From Spongilla lacustris (lineage: Eukaryota > Porifera > Demospongiae > Spongillida > Spongillidae): DNA of 64,000 nt. Made by a program: the position numbers and the translations under genes. Location: the NCBI GenBank assembly GCA_949361645.1, contig OX442421.1:5003320-5067319 (forward strand). The letters run 5' to 3'. Positions within the stretch are counted from its first letter, which is position 1. The number at the start of each line of letters is the position of its first letter. Below the pieces are notes generated by a model. That model saw only the letters and a program-made list of their open reading frames with translations. It had not been told where the DNA came from and did no database searches. Of the stretch, positions 49,274 to 61,793 are shown one piece after another.

Positions 49274-52200
49274 ATGAACATAGATTTGAGCCGGTTTGCG
49301 TACCGGAGACAAGCAGATAGTCTCCAAAAAGCTGCTGGTGACTATTGTGATGCAGAACAGCATAGCATTCCAAATAGAGCCACCTCACTTGCCTCTTGCA
49401 ACCTTTTTAGCGGCTTTGCAACGTCCAAAAGACAGAAAAGATCCTGCATAGACGAAAACGAAAATTCTAAGGAACAAGCGAAGGAGAATTCAAATATTAT
49501 TGGCGATGAAGAAAGTCCGAGCAACAAGGCTACGAACAAAAGGTGTGGACGTCGTGTATGTGCGAGATTTATTGCCTCTGACAGTGACGAGGAGGGAACG
49601 CTAGCTAAACCTCAGCCCTGTACCGGCTCTGGGATGTCGGCAAAACGAGTTCGGTTTAGCTTGCTTGATGATCCAATTCCAGGTGGGTGTGGCTTTAAAG
49701 TTATTTCGGGTATTTGCATGTGGTTGACATAGGATAGGTCACTGTATCATATTGATGAGATGCACACAAATGGTTGGTATCATTGGCACTACTTAATGTG
49801 TGTACATTGCTTCAGATTCACATATTGACACTGAAACCCTGTATATATTGTTAGTCTGCATATGGCTTGCATCGGGTTTCCTTGCAAGTAGTTATTACAT
49901 TAGTTTGCCCAGAAAGAAAAAAGATATGAGATCACATCCTTACCCAGGCAAGTTTCTTGGAAGGTCATAGTCTTGTTACAGTTTTAGGAGGCACCGCATC
50001 TGAATAACAGCCTTTACAACTTGTACAGCCAAAACAAGCACACGATCTGTATTGTTTCTGAGATGAGGATGAGGGGCAGGTGAAAGGCTTGTGCTTATGT
50101 TATTACTGGGTACTGTAGCGGCAACATTTGATTGACGGGACCTGGGTGTGGTGTGTTAGCACAGATGTGTGTACATTTTCAGTGTCATGTGGCTTACGTT
50201 CATTAAGATCAGTTAGCTAATTTTAGTCAAAAGAATTGACATTTTGATGGAATTTGGTCATTTCAGTGTTGGTTTTTTGGGGGGGGGAGGAGGGGTAAAG
50301 AAAGGTGGGCGGGCCAATGGTGGATCTAGGTAACAGCACAGCACACGCACAGTTCCCTTGGACATAGTACAATGACATCATTACACTTACTGTAGAAAAG
50401 AGAAAGCAATGGAAATGTGTAAGGAAAGAAACAGAAATCAGAGTAGAACCTAGACATCTTTTACCCCTTGGAGTCAAGAATGAGACTGAAGCTAGCGTTG
50501 TGACAATATCATTCAGCACTCCAGCTAGGGCCTAGGAAGTGGGAGCTAACAAGCCATACAATATCAATGACAGAAATTGAAATTGTGGGATGTATTATAT
50601 GACCTTACAGGTGTAGTTGTGGTATATGGCGAAAGAGGACAGATTTTTTTTTTTTTGAAGGGCATGTTTTATAAATTAAAAAATTGCATATTGTTTTACT
50701 CTTGATCACTAGGTCCAACAACATACATACAATTTACCCTTATTATGGTGGTACATGTTACTCTTATGGTTACTAGGGCAATCGTGTTTCCATCCAACAC
50801 TTACATCCATTTTATGCCTGCCATACGCCTTATAACGTGTCTATTGAGTTTAAATTAAAAAAAAAACAACAAAAAAAGAAAACGGGCACTGGCCTGAGAT
50901 GGTGTCTAGTGTAGTCCCCAGGGCACACTGTTGTGTCTTGTGCACCAGTGGGCTCGGCCATTTTGTACTTCATGTCCACTACACATATGTTATGGCTTAG
51001 CTTAGCATAATAACATGTTCTTCATAATTTAGGATTTGCATACCGTGAAGCTATTTGTGCAATTATGCAGATACTCTCCTCCACTCTCTCACGTGTTCCT
51101 CCTCTCCCACCTCTCACATGTTCCTCCTCTCCCACCTCTCACGTGTTCCTCCTCTCCCACCTCTCACATGTTCCTTCTCTCCTACCTCTCACACGTTCCT
51201 CCTCTCCCACCTCTCACATGTTCCTCCTCTCCCACCTCTCACATGTTCCTCCTCTCCCACCTCTCACATGTTCCTCCTCTCCCACCTCTCACATGTTCCT
51301 CCTCTCCCACCTCTCACATGTTCCCTCCTCTCCCACCTCTCACATGTTCCTCCTCTCCCACCTCTCACACGTTCCTCCTCTCCCACCTCTCACATGTTCC
51401 TCCTCTCCCACCTCTCACGTGTTCCTCCTCTCCCACCTCTCACATGTTCCTCCTCTCCCACCTCTCACATGTTCCCTCCTCTCCCACCTCTCACATGTTC
51501 CTCCTCTCCCACCTCTCACATGTTCCTCCTCTCCCACCTCTCACATGTTCCTCCTCTCCCACCTCTCACATGTTCCTCCTCTCCCACCTCTCACATGTTC
51601 CCTCCTCTCCCACCTCTCACATGTTCCCTCCTCTCCCACCTCTCACACTTTCCTCCTCTCCCACCTCTCACATGTTCCTCCTCTCCCACCTCTCACATGT
51701 TCCTCCTCTCCCACCTCTCACATGTTCCTCCTCTCCCACCTCTCACATGTTCCTCCTCTCCCACCTCTCACATGTTCCTTCTCTCCCACCTCTCACACGT
51801 TCCTCCTCTCCCACCTCTCACATGTTCCTCCTCTCCCACCTCTCACATGTTTCTCCTCTCCCACCTCTCACATGTTCCTCCTCTCCCACCTCTCACATGT
51901 TCCTTCTCTCCCACCTCTCACATGTTCCCTCCTCTCCCACCTCTCACATGTTCCTCCTCCCACCTCTCACATGTTCCTCTACTCCCACCTCTCACACGTT
52001 CCTCCTCTCCCACCTCTCACACTTTCCTCCTCTCCCACCTCTCACATGTTCCTCCTCTCCCACCTCTCACATGTTCCCTCCTCTCCCACCTCTCACTATG
52101 TTCCTCCTCTCCCACCTCTCACATGTTCCTCCTCTCCCACCTCTCACATGTTCCTCCTCTCCCACCTCTCACACTTTCCTCCTCTCCCACCTCTCACATG

Positions 52201-55200
52201 TTCCTCCTCTCCCACCTCTCACACTTTCCTCCTCTCCCACCTCTCACATGTTCCTTCTCTCCCACCTCTCACATGTTCCTCCTCTCCCACCTCTCACATG
52301 TTCCTCCTCTCCCACCTCTCACATGTTCCTCCTCTCCCACCTCTCACATGTTCTTCCTCTCCCACCTCTCACATGTTCCTCCTCTCCCACCTCTCACATG
52401 TTCCTCCTCTCCCACCTCTCACATGTTCCTCCTCTCCCACCTCTCACATGTTCCTCCTCTCCCACCTCTCACATGTTCCTCCTCTCCCACCTCTCACATG
52501 TTCCTCCTCTCCCACCTCTCACATGTTCCTCCTCTCACACGTTCCTCCTCTCCCACCTCTCACATGTTCCTCCTCTCCCACCTCTCACATGTTCCTCCTC
52601 TCCCACCTCTCACATGTTCCTCCTCTCCCACCTCTCACATGTTCCTCCTCTCACACGTTCCTCCTCTCCCACCTCTCACATGTTCCTCCTCTCCCACCTC
52701 TCACATGTTCCTCCTCTCCCACCTCTCACATGTTCCTCCTCTCCCACCTCTCACATGCTCCTCTTCTTCCCCACTCACATGTTGCGTAAAGCAATGTTTT
52801 GTCCCCCCCCCCCCCCCCCCCCCCAACACAATGTCAGTGTGGCTTATGATACTTGGAATTATCACTTAATGTGATTTAATAATAGGTTTGGAACACTTCA
52901 GAAATGTGCAAAATGTATGGCTATAGCACCTTCCCTGTTGCCACTGTGCATATTTTTCAGACCATGGGATAGGGGAGACGCTTAAGTTCTGTAATTGATA
53001 CTGTTACCACCACCTGTCATACTGATGTACCAGCTGTTGTTTCTTAAAAGTCCACCAATCCCTTTTTCAGTTCAATGTAAGAAGTATCTGTGAGGAATGC
53101 TAATATTGTTTGAAGGGCTGAAATGCATTTTGTTATGAGTGATCCTCTGTGTGTGCCAAAATGAATGATGACAACACACACCGCCTCTGTGCATGGCTTG
53201 GTTGGCTGGTGATGGGGGGTGCATCAAGGTGAGCACCTTTGATGGTAGAACCTATTAGTGGCTTTTGCGCACCAAATGGTAATGCAGATGACTTAGCAGT
53301 ACCGAAGCCATGTGTTGCCATGGTGATCCTTGTTATCCAATTCAGTGGTATTGGGGGGAGCAGACGGTCTGTGTTTAGTGGGGGGTTTTCATCCTGAAGG
53401 CAGCGTCGAGTGGCTAGCTGCAGCCATGTTGTGGGGTTCTGCGTGACCTTTCTGTGGTGTGCTTGGGTTATGGGGTTCTCATCATCCAGTAGCGCAAAGT
53501 GCTGGAATCCCTGTGGTCTCAAGAACCTTCTGTTATGTAACAATAGCCTCTGATTTCATTCTATCTGCAGCAGACCTTGGTCACTTAGTGGTTCCCATCT
53601 CAGTAACTGTGTTAGATGTGTGACATTCCTGGAACCATTTGATGCAGCCATTCAGCTGTCCACTAGTCAAAACAGTGTTGGGACGGGTGTCAGGGTTGTA
53701 CTGGAACCTTCCTGGAAGTCAACCGTCCAAGCCATTAACCCATCCAAGCCATTTCCAGTGGTGGAGAGTAAGGCGCGTGCAAATTAGCTGCTAGTAGCAA
53801 GCATGCATACACTTCCATAAAGGGGTTTTGTAGGGGTATGGAGATACAACAGCTGCACTGTACAATATTCTCACAGTAAATTTAAATTATACAGTATACT
53901 ATACAGTATTCTCACAGTATATTATACGGTATACTACACAATATTCTCACAGTACAGGTGTTCAGAACACAGAAGTGACCCTTGAACCCTGTTTCTAATG
54001 GCAACCTCTGCTGTATACTATAGGTGTACTATACCCTCTCTGTAAGCTATTGTTTGCACTTCCACTCATCCTGCTTCCATCCTACCACAACTGCTGACCA
54101 CCACTGCATACATACTACCACTACATGTACTGGTCACCATGACCACCAATATTACCACTACTACTGGTCACCATGACCACCATATTACCACTACTACTGG
54201 TCACCATGACCACCACTTTGCATGCATATACCCAGTACTGGTCATCTCTGGTCAGCCATGTAATTCATGTGTAGAGGTATGAGGGTTGCCGCTGGTGGTG
54301 GTGTGGCTTGATTTGTGATGATTTGATGATTTGGCTGGTGGTAAGTTAAGATGAATGTGGTTACGTGCCTGCAGCTTGAGATGTGGAGGAATGGATATTC
54401 TCACACTAGTTCCTTGGGATCCACCCTTAATTAATGTACTCACTAGGCACACATGCCCAGTTTTGGCACCTTACCTAATCACGCATACGTAAGCATACGT
54501 AAGCTATCTGTGTTCTTGCCTAAGGTGGGCTGAAATACTTGGCAGTAATCTTCGTACATTTACAATCTTCCAAGGCAACCATTTCTTTGTTTGTGCAAGG
54601 AAGTGCTCAGCTACAATCTCTCACCAACCTCCCCTTTCTGCCCCTTCTTCCCCCTCTCTGCCCCTCTTCCCCTCTCTGCCCCTCTCTGCCCCCTCTTCCC
54701 CTCTCTGCCCCTTCTTCCCCCTCTTCCCCTCTCTGCCCCCTCTTCCCCTTTCTGCCCCTTCTTCCCCCTCTTTCCCTTTCTTCCCCCTCTTCCCCTCTCT
54801 GCCCCTTCTTCCCCCTCTTCCCCTTTCTGCCCCTTCTTCCCCCTCTTCCCCTTTCTTCTCCCTCTTCCCCTCTCTGCCCCTCTTCCCCTTTCTGCCCCTC
54901 TCTTCCCCTTTCTGCCCCTCTCTTCCCCTTTCTGCCCCTCTCTTCCCCTTTCTGCCCCTCTCTTCCCCTTTCTGCCCCTCTCTTCCCCTTTCTGCCCCTC
55001 TCTTCCCCTTTCTGCCCCCTTTTCTTCACTCTTGTGTTATCTTGGATATGGCAGAAGCCAAATATTACAACTTGCTGACATGTGCAGTTGTGTTATGATA
55101 TGCATGAATGGGTGCAGGTACTTGTTAAAAGTCAGTTACATGTATTGTACATGAATTTTTGATGTCAGTCTGTTCTATATATGGACACTGTCCCACAGTA

Positions 55201-58200
55201 ACTATAAACTAAGTGATTCACTTTGAAAACGTTATTCCATCTTGTCTTTGTGGCCAGGGTATACCTGTGTGGCCAGGGTATACCTGTGTGGCCAGGGTAT
55301 ACCTGTGTGGCCAGGGTATACCTGTGTGGCCAGGGTATACCTGTGTGGCCAGGGTATACCTGTGTGGTCAGGGTATACCTGTGTGGCCAGGGTATACCTG
55401 TGTGGCCAGGGTATACCTGTGTGGCCAGGGTATACCTGTGTGGCCAGGGTATACCTGTGTGGCCAGGGTATACCTGTGTGGCCAGGGTATACCTGTGTGG
55501 CCAGGGTATGCCTGTGTGGCCAGGGTATGCCTGTGTGGCCAGGGTATACCTGTGTGACCAGGGTATGCCTGTGTGGCCAGGGTATACCTGTGTGGCCAGG
55601 GTATACCTGTGTGGCCAGGGTATACCTGTGTGGCCAGGGTATACCTGTGTGGCCAGGGTATGCCTGTGTGGCCAGGGTATACCTGTGTGGCCAGGGTATA
55701 CCTGTGTGGCCAGGGTATGCCTGTGTGGCCAGGGTATGCCTGTGTGGCCAGGGTATGCCTGTGTGGCCAGGGTATACCTGTGTGGCCAGGGTATGCCTGT
55801 GTGGCCAGGGTATACCTGTGTGGCCAGGGTATACCTGTGTGGCCAGGGTATACCTGTGTGGCCAGGGTATACCTGTGTGGCCAGGGTATACCTGTGTGGC
55901 CAGGGTATGCCTGTGTGGCCAGGGTATACCTGTGTGGCCAGGGTATGCCTGTGTGGCCAGGGTATGCCTGTGTGGCCAGGGTATGCCTGTGTGGCCAGGG
56001 TATGCCTGTGTGGCCAGGGTATACCTGTGTGGCCAGGGTATGCCTGTGTGGCCAGGGTATACCTGTGTGGCCAGGGTATGCCTGTGTGGCCAGGGTATGC
56101 CTGTGTGGCCAGGGTATGCCTGTGTGGCCAGGGTATACCTGTGTGGCCAGGGTATACCTGTGTGGCCAGGGTATACCTGTGTGGCCAGGGTATGCCGGTG
56201 TGGCCAGGGTATGCCTGTGTGGCCAGGGTATACCTGTGTGGCTCTGTGTAAGGTCCACATCAAGCTTTAGCTATGTTTATTCATTGTTATGACGACACAC
56301 TTTACTCTCAATTTCATGCTCTCTCTCTCTCTCTCTACTCTTCTCTGTCCCTTTTGCTCTTCCCTCCTCCCTCTACCTTCCCCTCTCTCGTTTCTTGTTT
56401 CGTATTTCATTCCCTCCTTTCCTTCCCCTCTTGTTCCCTCGTTTCCTTTCCCCTCCCTCCCCTCTCCTCCCGTCTCCTCTCCTTCCCATCCTAAGACACA
56501 GTTGTGCAGAAAGGCCCGCCTGAAGGCAATAAGGTTGCTATTAAGGTGGTGTCTGACAGCGAGGACGAAACGCCTCCCACTGGCTGCAAGGATGTGAGCT
56601 CTGTGGGAACTCCTATGTTTGCAAACCCACCAACCAGAGCAGCCCCCACGTTCTCAACAAAGGCTGGTGCAAAAGTTGAAATCACAAGCACGACTCAGGA
56701 CAAGCTCAGTCGGTTCGCATTCTGGCCAAGGGAGAAGTCTGAACGTACTGTGGTGGCGGCAGAGGACAGGAGGGAGGAGCAGAACTCGGCAAAGTCCATT
56801 GTGGTATCAGATGACGAGGACGTAGTCCATCAGGAGGAAAAGAAGGACGCTGAAGATGTGTCAGCAAGTGAGGATGAGAAGTTCTCAGACCAGGAGCAGG
56901 AGCAGAGACTTGAAGACGAGGAGGAGGAGGAGGAAGGGGAGGAGGAGGAGGAGGAGGAGGAATACACCTCAAGGAAGCAGAGTGCCATCTTGGATTTTGT
57001 CAACACGTGTACTGAAGAAGAGGCTTGTAGTTTGCTAGGAAAGTCCTCGAAGAAAGCTGGTCTGCTCTTATCTCTACGACCTCTTAAGAGTTGGAAGGAC
57101 TTGGTAAGGGATAAGGAAGGAGAGGGAGAGCTCTCTGAATATCATGGTGTCTTTTGACCTTATACCTAGATGCAGAAGCTTTCCTCAACAAAGGGTCTCA
57201 GTGATCAGGTGTGGTCTCCTTGTCTAGCACCTGTTATGTAGCTTCTGTAGATTTCCCCACTCCCACACCCTACACCCTCCTACACCCTCCCACACCTTAT
57301 ACCTACACCTTCCCACACCCCACACCCTCCTACACCCTCCCAGACCCTACCTTCAACCATTTCTACCCATAATCTCATCTCTGCTCTTGTGTCACCTTTC
57401 CTCCCTCTTCTCTTCCCTTGCCACCAGGTGGTCAGTGCGTGCATAAGCTTTCTTGATGAAAGGAGAGTGATTGATGTTGTGATGAAGCGGTGCCAAAAGA
57501 TATCATGTGACATAGAGAGCCTTCTGCGAACCTCTCAGGTAACCACTGCGTTGTCAGGGGCAGCCAGGGGTTGCCAGGGGCTGGTTTTGCTGTGGGATAT
57601 TTATTGAAAGAATGATCTAAATTGTATTGTACTTTGTCTTGTAATTTGGCAAACATGCCAAATATGTGGTGGTTACTTGAGGTGTCATCAGCGCCATGAT
57701 TACTTGTATTGCCAATGTGTTTCATTGGTGTGCTATTCATGCAGGAATCACAACTGGTTGCCTCCCCCCCATCAATTCTCAGCTCAAGGTCTGGTTCAGA
57801 AGCTATATGGGAGAGAGTGAGAAAAGGGGAGGTGGAGAAGGGGGAGGGGAAGGGGGAGGGGAAGGGGGAGGGGAAAGTGGAGAGAGGGCAGATGGAGAGG
57901 GCTATTAGAATGGGAGAGGGAGGTGTGGTGATGGACTTGGGATTGCAGAGGGGAGGTGTGGTGATGGACTTGGGATTGCAGAGGGGAGGTGTGGTGATGG
58001 ACTTGGGATTGCAGAGGGGAGGTGTGGTGATGGACTTGGGACTGCAGAGGGGAGGGTGTGGTGATGGACTTGGGACTGCAGAGGGGAGGTGTGGTGATGG
58101 ACTTGGGACTGCAGAGGGGAGGTGTGGTGATGGACTTGGGACTGCAGAGGGGAGGTGTGGTGATGGACTTGGGATTGCAGAGGGGAGGTGTGGTGATGGA

Positions 58201-59627
58201 CTTGGGATTGCAGAGGGGAGGTGTTGTGATGGACTTGGGATTGCAGAGGGGAGGTGTGGTGATGGACTTGGGACTGCAGAGGGGAGGTGTGGTGATGGAC
58301 TTGGGATTGCAGAGGGGAGGGTGTTGTGATGGACTTGGGATTGCAGAGGGGAGGGTGTGGTGATGGACTTGGGATTGCAGAGGGGAGGGTGTGGTGATGG
58401 ACTTGGGATTGCAGAGGGGAGGGTGTGGTGATGGACTTGGGATTGCAGAGGGGAGGGTGTTGTGATGGACTTGGGATTGCAGAGGGGAGGGTGTGGTGAT
58501 GGACTTGGGATTGCAGAGGGGAGGGTGTGGTGATGGACTTGGGATTGCAGAGGGGAGGGTGTGGTGATGGACTTGGGATTGCAGAGGGGAGGGTGTGGTG
58601 ATGGACTTGGGATTGCAGAGGGGAGGGTGTGGTGATGGACTTGGGATTGCAGAGGGGAGGGTGTGGTGATGGACTTGGGATTGCAGAGGGGAGGGTGTGG
58701 TGATGGACTTGGGATTGCAGAGGGGAGGGTGTGGTGATGGACTTGGGATTGCAGAGGGGAGGGTGTGGTGATGGACTTGGGATTGCAGAGGGGAGGGTGT
58801 GGTGATGGACTTGGGATTGCAGAGGGGAGGGTGTGGTGATGGACTTGGGATTGCAGAGGGGAGGGTGTGGTGATGGACTTGGGATTGCAGAGGGGAGGGT
58901 GTGGTGATGGACTTGGGATTGCAGAGGGGAGGGTGTGGTGATGGACTTGGGATTGCAGAGGGGAGGGTGTGGTGATGGACTTGGGATTGCAGAGGGGAGG
59001 GTGTGGTGATGGACTTGGGATTGCAGAGGGGAGGGTGTGGTGATGGACTTGGGATTGCAGAGGGGAGGGTGTGGTGATGGACTTGGGATTGCAGAGGGGA
59101 GGGTGTGGTGATGGACTTGGGATTGCAGAGGGGAGGTGATGGATTATTGAGATGGGGAGGGAGGTGAGATGATTGGCTATTTAGATGGGAGAGGGACTAG
59201 TGGGATGGGAGAGGGGTAGGTGAGATGGTGAACTATTAATATTGCGATGGGAGTGGGAGATGGGAGAGGGGTGAGGTAGTGGAATGGGAGAGAGGGGAGG
59301 TGGTGGAATGGGAGAGGGGTGAGGTAGTGGAATGGGAGAGAGGGGAGGTGGTGGAATGGGAGAGAGGTGAGGTGGTGGAATGGGAGAGAGGTGAGGTGGT
59401 GGAATGGGAGAGAGGGGAGGTGGTGGAATGGGAGAGAGGGGAGGTGGTGGAATGGGAGAGAGGGGAGGTGGTGGAATGGGAGAGAGGGGAGTTGATGGAA
59501 TGGGATAAACATTTAGACAATCCAAATTACTTGCAGCTGCAAATTGAAGCCATATCAAGTGCTGGGTTTCAGCTGGCTCACCCTCCTCCACTCAATGAAT
59601 GTCAATGGTATTTTAGCAGATGAGATG
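49274..59627 (+). CDS. SMARCAD1: SMARCAD1/Fun30-type SNF2 chromatin remodeller, 5' part only
   Basis: Coding exons 49274-49682, 56502-57103, 57428-57538, 57745-57788, 59537-59627; phases 1, 0, 0, 2 all join. The product begins MNIDLSRF (human SMARCAD1 starts with a similar NLDRF), continues with SDSEDE-type acidic stretches and a Glu-rich run, then the pre-ATPase helical region AILDFVNTCTEEEACSLLG, SSKKAGLLLSLRPLKSW and ERRVIDVVMKRCQKIS, and the start of the SNF2 ATPase: LKPYQVLGFSWLTLLHSMNV, NGILADEM. The exon ends exactly before the expected GLGKT Walker A motif; that exon and the rest are not in the remaining 4.4 kb. The family slides or evicts nucleosomes in heterochromatin upkeep and DNA end resection. 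The N-terminal region is about 390 residues, shorter than human, and I see no CUE domains. Intron 1 (6.8 kb) and intron 4 (1.7 kb) are full of minisatellites. Confidence 0.88.
51075..52785. repeat. 25-bp minisatellite, about 68 copies, SMARCAD1 intron 1
   Basis: Units CTCCTCTCCCACCTCTCACA plus TGTTC, with G/A (CACGTG, CACACG) and single-base indel variants. Strongly pyrimidine-rich on the coding strand. The three long open frames (574-612 codons) are artefacts. Confidence 0.97.
52803..52824. repeat. Poly-C run, 22 bases
   Basis: Directly follows the 25-bp array in SMARCAD1 intron 1. Confidence 0.9.
52860..54620. other. Unique intronic sequence, no exon seen
   Basis: Within SMARCAD1 intron 1. 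A minus-strand frame at 53133-53543 (136 codons) has no recognised motif. A short ACTACTGGTCACCATGACCA repeat lies at 54130-54220. Confidence 0.5.
54625..55022. repeat. CT-rich minisatellite (CTTCCCCTTTCTGCCCCTCT)
   Basis: Irregular at the left, with a regular 20-bp period from about 54890. In SMARCAD1 intron 1. Confidence 0.94.
55248..56243. repeat. 19-bp minisatellite, about 52 copies
   Basis: Units GGCCAGGGTATACCTGTGT, with a second class carrying TATGCC. Ends about 260 bp before SMARCAD1 exon 2. Because 19 is not a multiple of three, all three frames cycle, giving long open frames on both strands that are not genes. Confidence 0.97.
57905..59135. repeat. 34/35-bp minisatellite, about 35 copies, SMARCAD1 intron 4
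   Basis: Units GTGTGGTGATGGACTTGGGA plus TTGCAGAGGGGAG(G). Mostly 34 bp up to about 58315 and 35 bp (extra G) after it. T/C variation (GGGATTG or GGGACTG) occurs only in the left part. Confidence 0.97.
59262..59505. repeat. 24-bp minisatellite, about 10 copies
   Basis: Units GGAATGGGAGAGAGGGGAGG plus TGGT. Ends 32 bp before SMARCAD1 exon 5, so it abuts the branch-point region. Confidence 0.95.
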
Positions 59628-59636
59628 GTGAGTCTT

Positions 59637-59738
59637 CATTGCTGCTGCTCATTACATGCTGCTGCTCATTGCATGCTGCTGCTCATTGCATGCTGCTGCT
59701 CATTGCATACTGCTGCTCATTGCATGCTGCTGCTTATT
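59637..59738. repeat. 17-bp repeat TGCTGCTGCTCATTGCA
   Basis: About 6 copies immediately after the SMARCAD1 exon 5 donor, followed by a looser GCCATCATGGTTATTA repeat to 59820. Confidence 0.92.
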
Positions 59739-59829
59739 AGCCATCATAGTTGTACATCATGGTTATTTATTGGCCATCATGGTTATTAACCATCATAGTT
59801 ATTATCCATCATGGTTTATTCTTAGCATG

Positions 59830-60600
59830 GAGCCTATAGTTTATGTTAGACTAATCAAGACCTTAAAATTCAAAGTAGCCATCACAATATTGGGTACTTG
59901 ATGCTAACATTCCACCTGTCCTATGACTTCACTTCACTTGTTTGATTTCTTAAGCTAATTATATTTAGTGTAATGAACTTTTACATGCATTACAAATGTT
60001 AATTTAATGCTGAAATGATTCCGAAAAGAAAATACAAGTTATTCTCCCCCCCCCCACCCCTCAAAAAAAAACCAGAAAAAAACATCTACATGTAATCACT
60101 TACGAAAGGCTGTCATGAGGTATGATGATGAACCTGATGAAACGAGTGATGATTTACTGCCTAACTTTAAAATATATATATATATAATATAAAAAACGAA
60201 AAGTAGGTGGCAGTGATGATGCCGTTTTATCTTGCACACCATAAATCTGTGTGGGGTTCCAGTGATATTAACCCAACACATGATGCCATGCCAATCTATT
60301 GCACATACAAATTGAATTCATAGCTCTCTTATTGCTATAAATGCTTACTTTAAAACAGTATGTATGAGGTCCGGTGGGCTAGGGTTATCACTGAATCACT
60401 AATCCCTACCTGTTGATTTGACCTCTTCACTTTTTGAAAAGAGTCTGAAAGTTTTGTATTTAAAAAAAACTGCTTCTTTAAAATAAAAAAAATAAAAAAA
60501 ACATTTAATAAAACTTTTTTTTTTTTTTTTGCACTTTCAACTTTGTATATGCTGGAGGGGTATTGGACTTGGTGTAAGCTATTCTTATGTGCAAAAGAAC
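59830..60600. other. No exon seen
   Basis: AT-rich sequence with A/T homopolymers. I looked for a continuation of the SNF2 domain (a GLGKT exon) and did not find one. Confidence 0.55.
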
Positions 60601-60604
60601 ATCA

Positions 60605-61115
60605 CATTGCATTGATGGGCTGGTAAACTGTACTCCACATTGATGGCCTGGTAAACTGTACTCCACATTGATGGACTGGTAAACTGTACTCCACATTGAT
60701 GGACTGGTAAACTGTACTCCACATTGATGGACTGGTAAACTGTACTCCACATTGATGGGCTGGTAAACTGTACTCTACATTGATGGCCTGGTAAACTGTA
60801 CTCCACATTGATGGGCTGGTAAACTGTACTCCACTTTGATAGACTGGTAAACTGTACTCCACATTGATCCTGGTAAACTGTACTCCACATTGATGGGCTG
60901 GTAAACTGTACTCCACATTGATGGGCTGGTAAACTGTACTCCACATTGATGGACTGGTAAACTGTACTCTACATTGATGGGCTGGTAAACTGTACTCCAC
61001 ATTGATGGGCTGGTAAACTGTACTCCACATTGATGGACTGGTAAACTGTACTCCACATTGATGGGCTGGTAAACTGTACTCCACATTGATGGACTGGTAA
61101 ACTGTACTCCACATT
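60605..61115. repeat. 28-bp minisatellite, about 18 copies
   Basis: Units GATGGGCTGGTAAACTGTAC plus TCCACATT, with G/A/C variants at the GGGCT position and one shortened unit at 60867. Confidence 0.96.
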
Positions 61116-61272
61116 AGTTTTCTAACACTGCAGGGGCCTAGTTACACCAGCTTATAACCAGTACCCATTGAATTTGTAATGATGACCTTTTATTGCACCA
61201 AAACAATCAGTCACTGCATTAGAGAGAGAGCATTGGAATTGCATGAATTGGAGTGTACATAGACACCCTTAA

Positions 61273-61793
61273 TGATAGATCGTCACCTACGTGTAGGCGC
61301 TTTAACCTACCCGTAGGCGTTGCAAATTGCTTTATTCCAAACAATGAACAAACAGCTAACGCTTGACATAATGAGGATCAATATACCAAAGAAGGCTACT
61401 TGCAAGGTGGCGGCAGAAAACAACGCCAGTGTGTTGGGGCACGCCCCTCATTTAGCTGGAGTTGTTCCGATTTGCAAAAAACTTACTAGAAGCATTCTTC
61501 GTTTTATAGGCAGATATAATTTTTAACTATTATTGCCAAATGCACATGATTTCTACTCATTTTCATCAAGATCGTGGGCAATTCTTGTACGCTCCTTCAT
61601 CTCGATTGTGTATCTAAAGAGCCGATGGTTGAATGAGCTCCAAAGCGAATTAGAAACAAAGCCCTATGTTTAAGTGTTACTTTATTGGAGTTCAAAGTTT
61701 TATACGGCATTGAATGCGAGGACCATAGGTTGCAATAGAACGCCTACACGTAGGCACTTTTCGCCTACATGTAGGCATTTGTTCAATCCATCA
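61273..61793. mobile_element. TTAA-flanked non-autonomous element, 521 bp
   Basis: TTAA at 61269-61272 and 61794-61797 flanks terminal inverted repeats: TGATAGATCG at the left, CAATCCATCA at the right. Each end has two subterminal palindromes of the form CCTACxxGTAGG: 61287 and 61306 at the left, 61743 and 61763 at the right. The interior has no transposase; a 68-codon frame (61320-61526) has no recognised motif. The target site and architecture suggest a piggyBac-type MITE, different in sequence from the element at 1111-1559. Confidence 0.78.

Noticed and set aside
51036..52874. Three plus-strand frames of about 600 codons
   Set aside because: 25-bp minisatellite in SMARCAD1 intron 1; all three frames are equally open, which argues against coding.
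55223..56270. Frames of about 340 codons on both strands
   Set aside because: 19-bp minisatellite; frames cycle through all phases.
61320..61526. 68-codon frame inside the TTAA-flanked element
   Set aside because: No transposase motif and no similarity recognised; the element appears non-autonomous.
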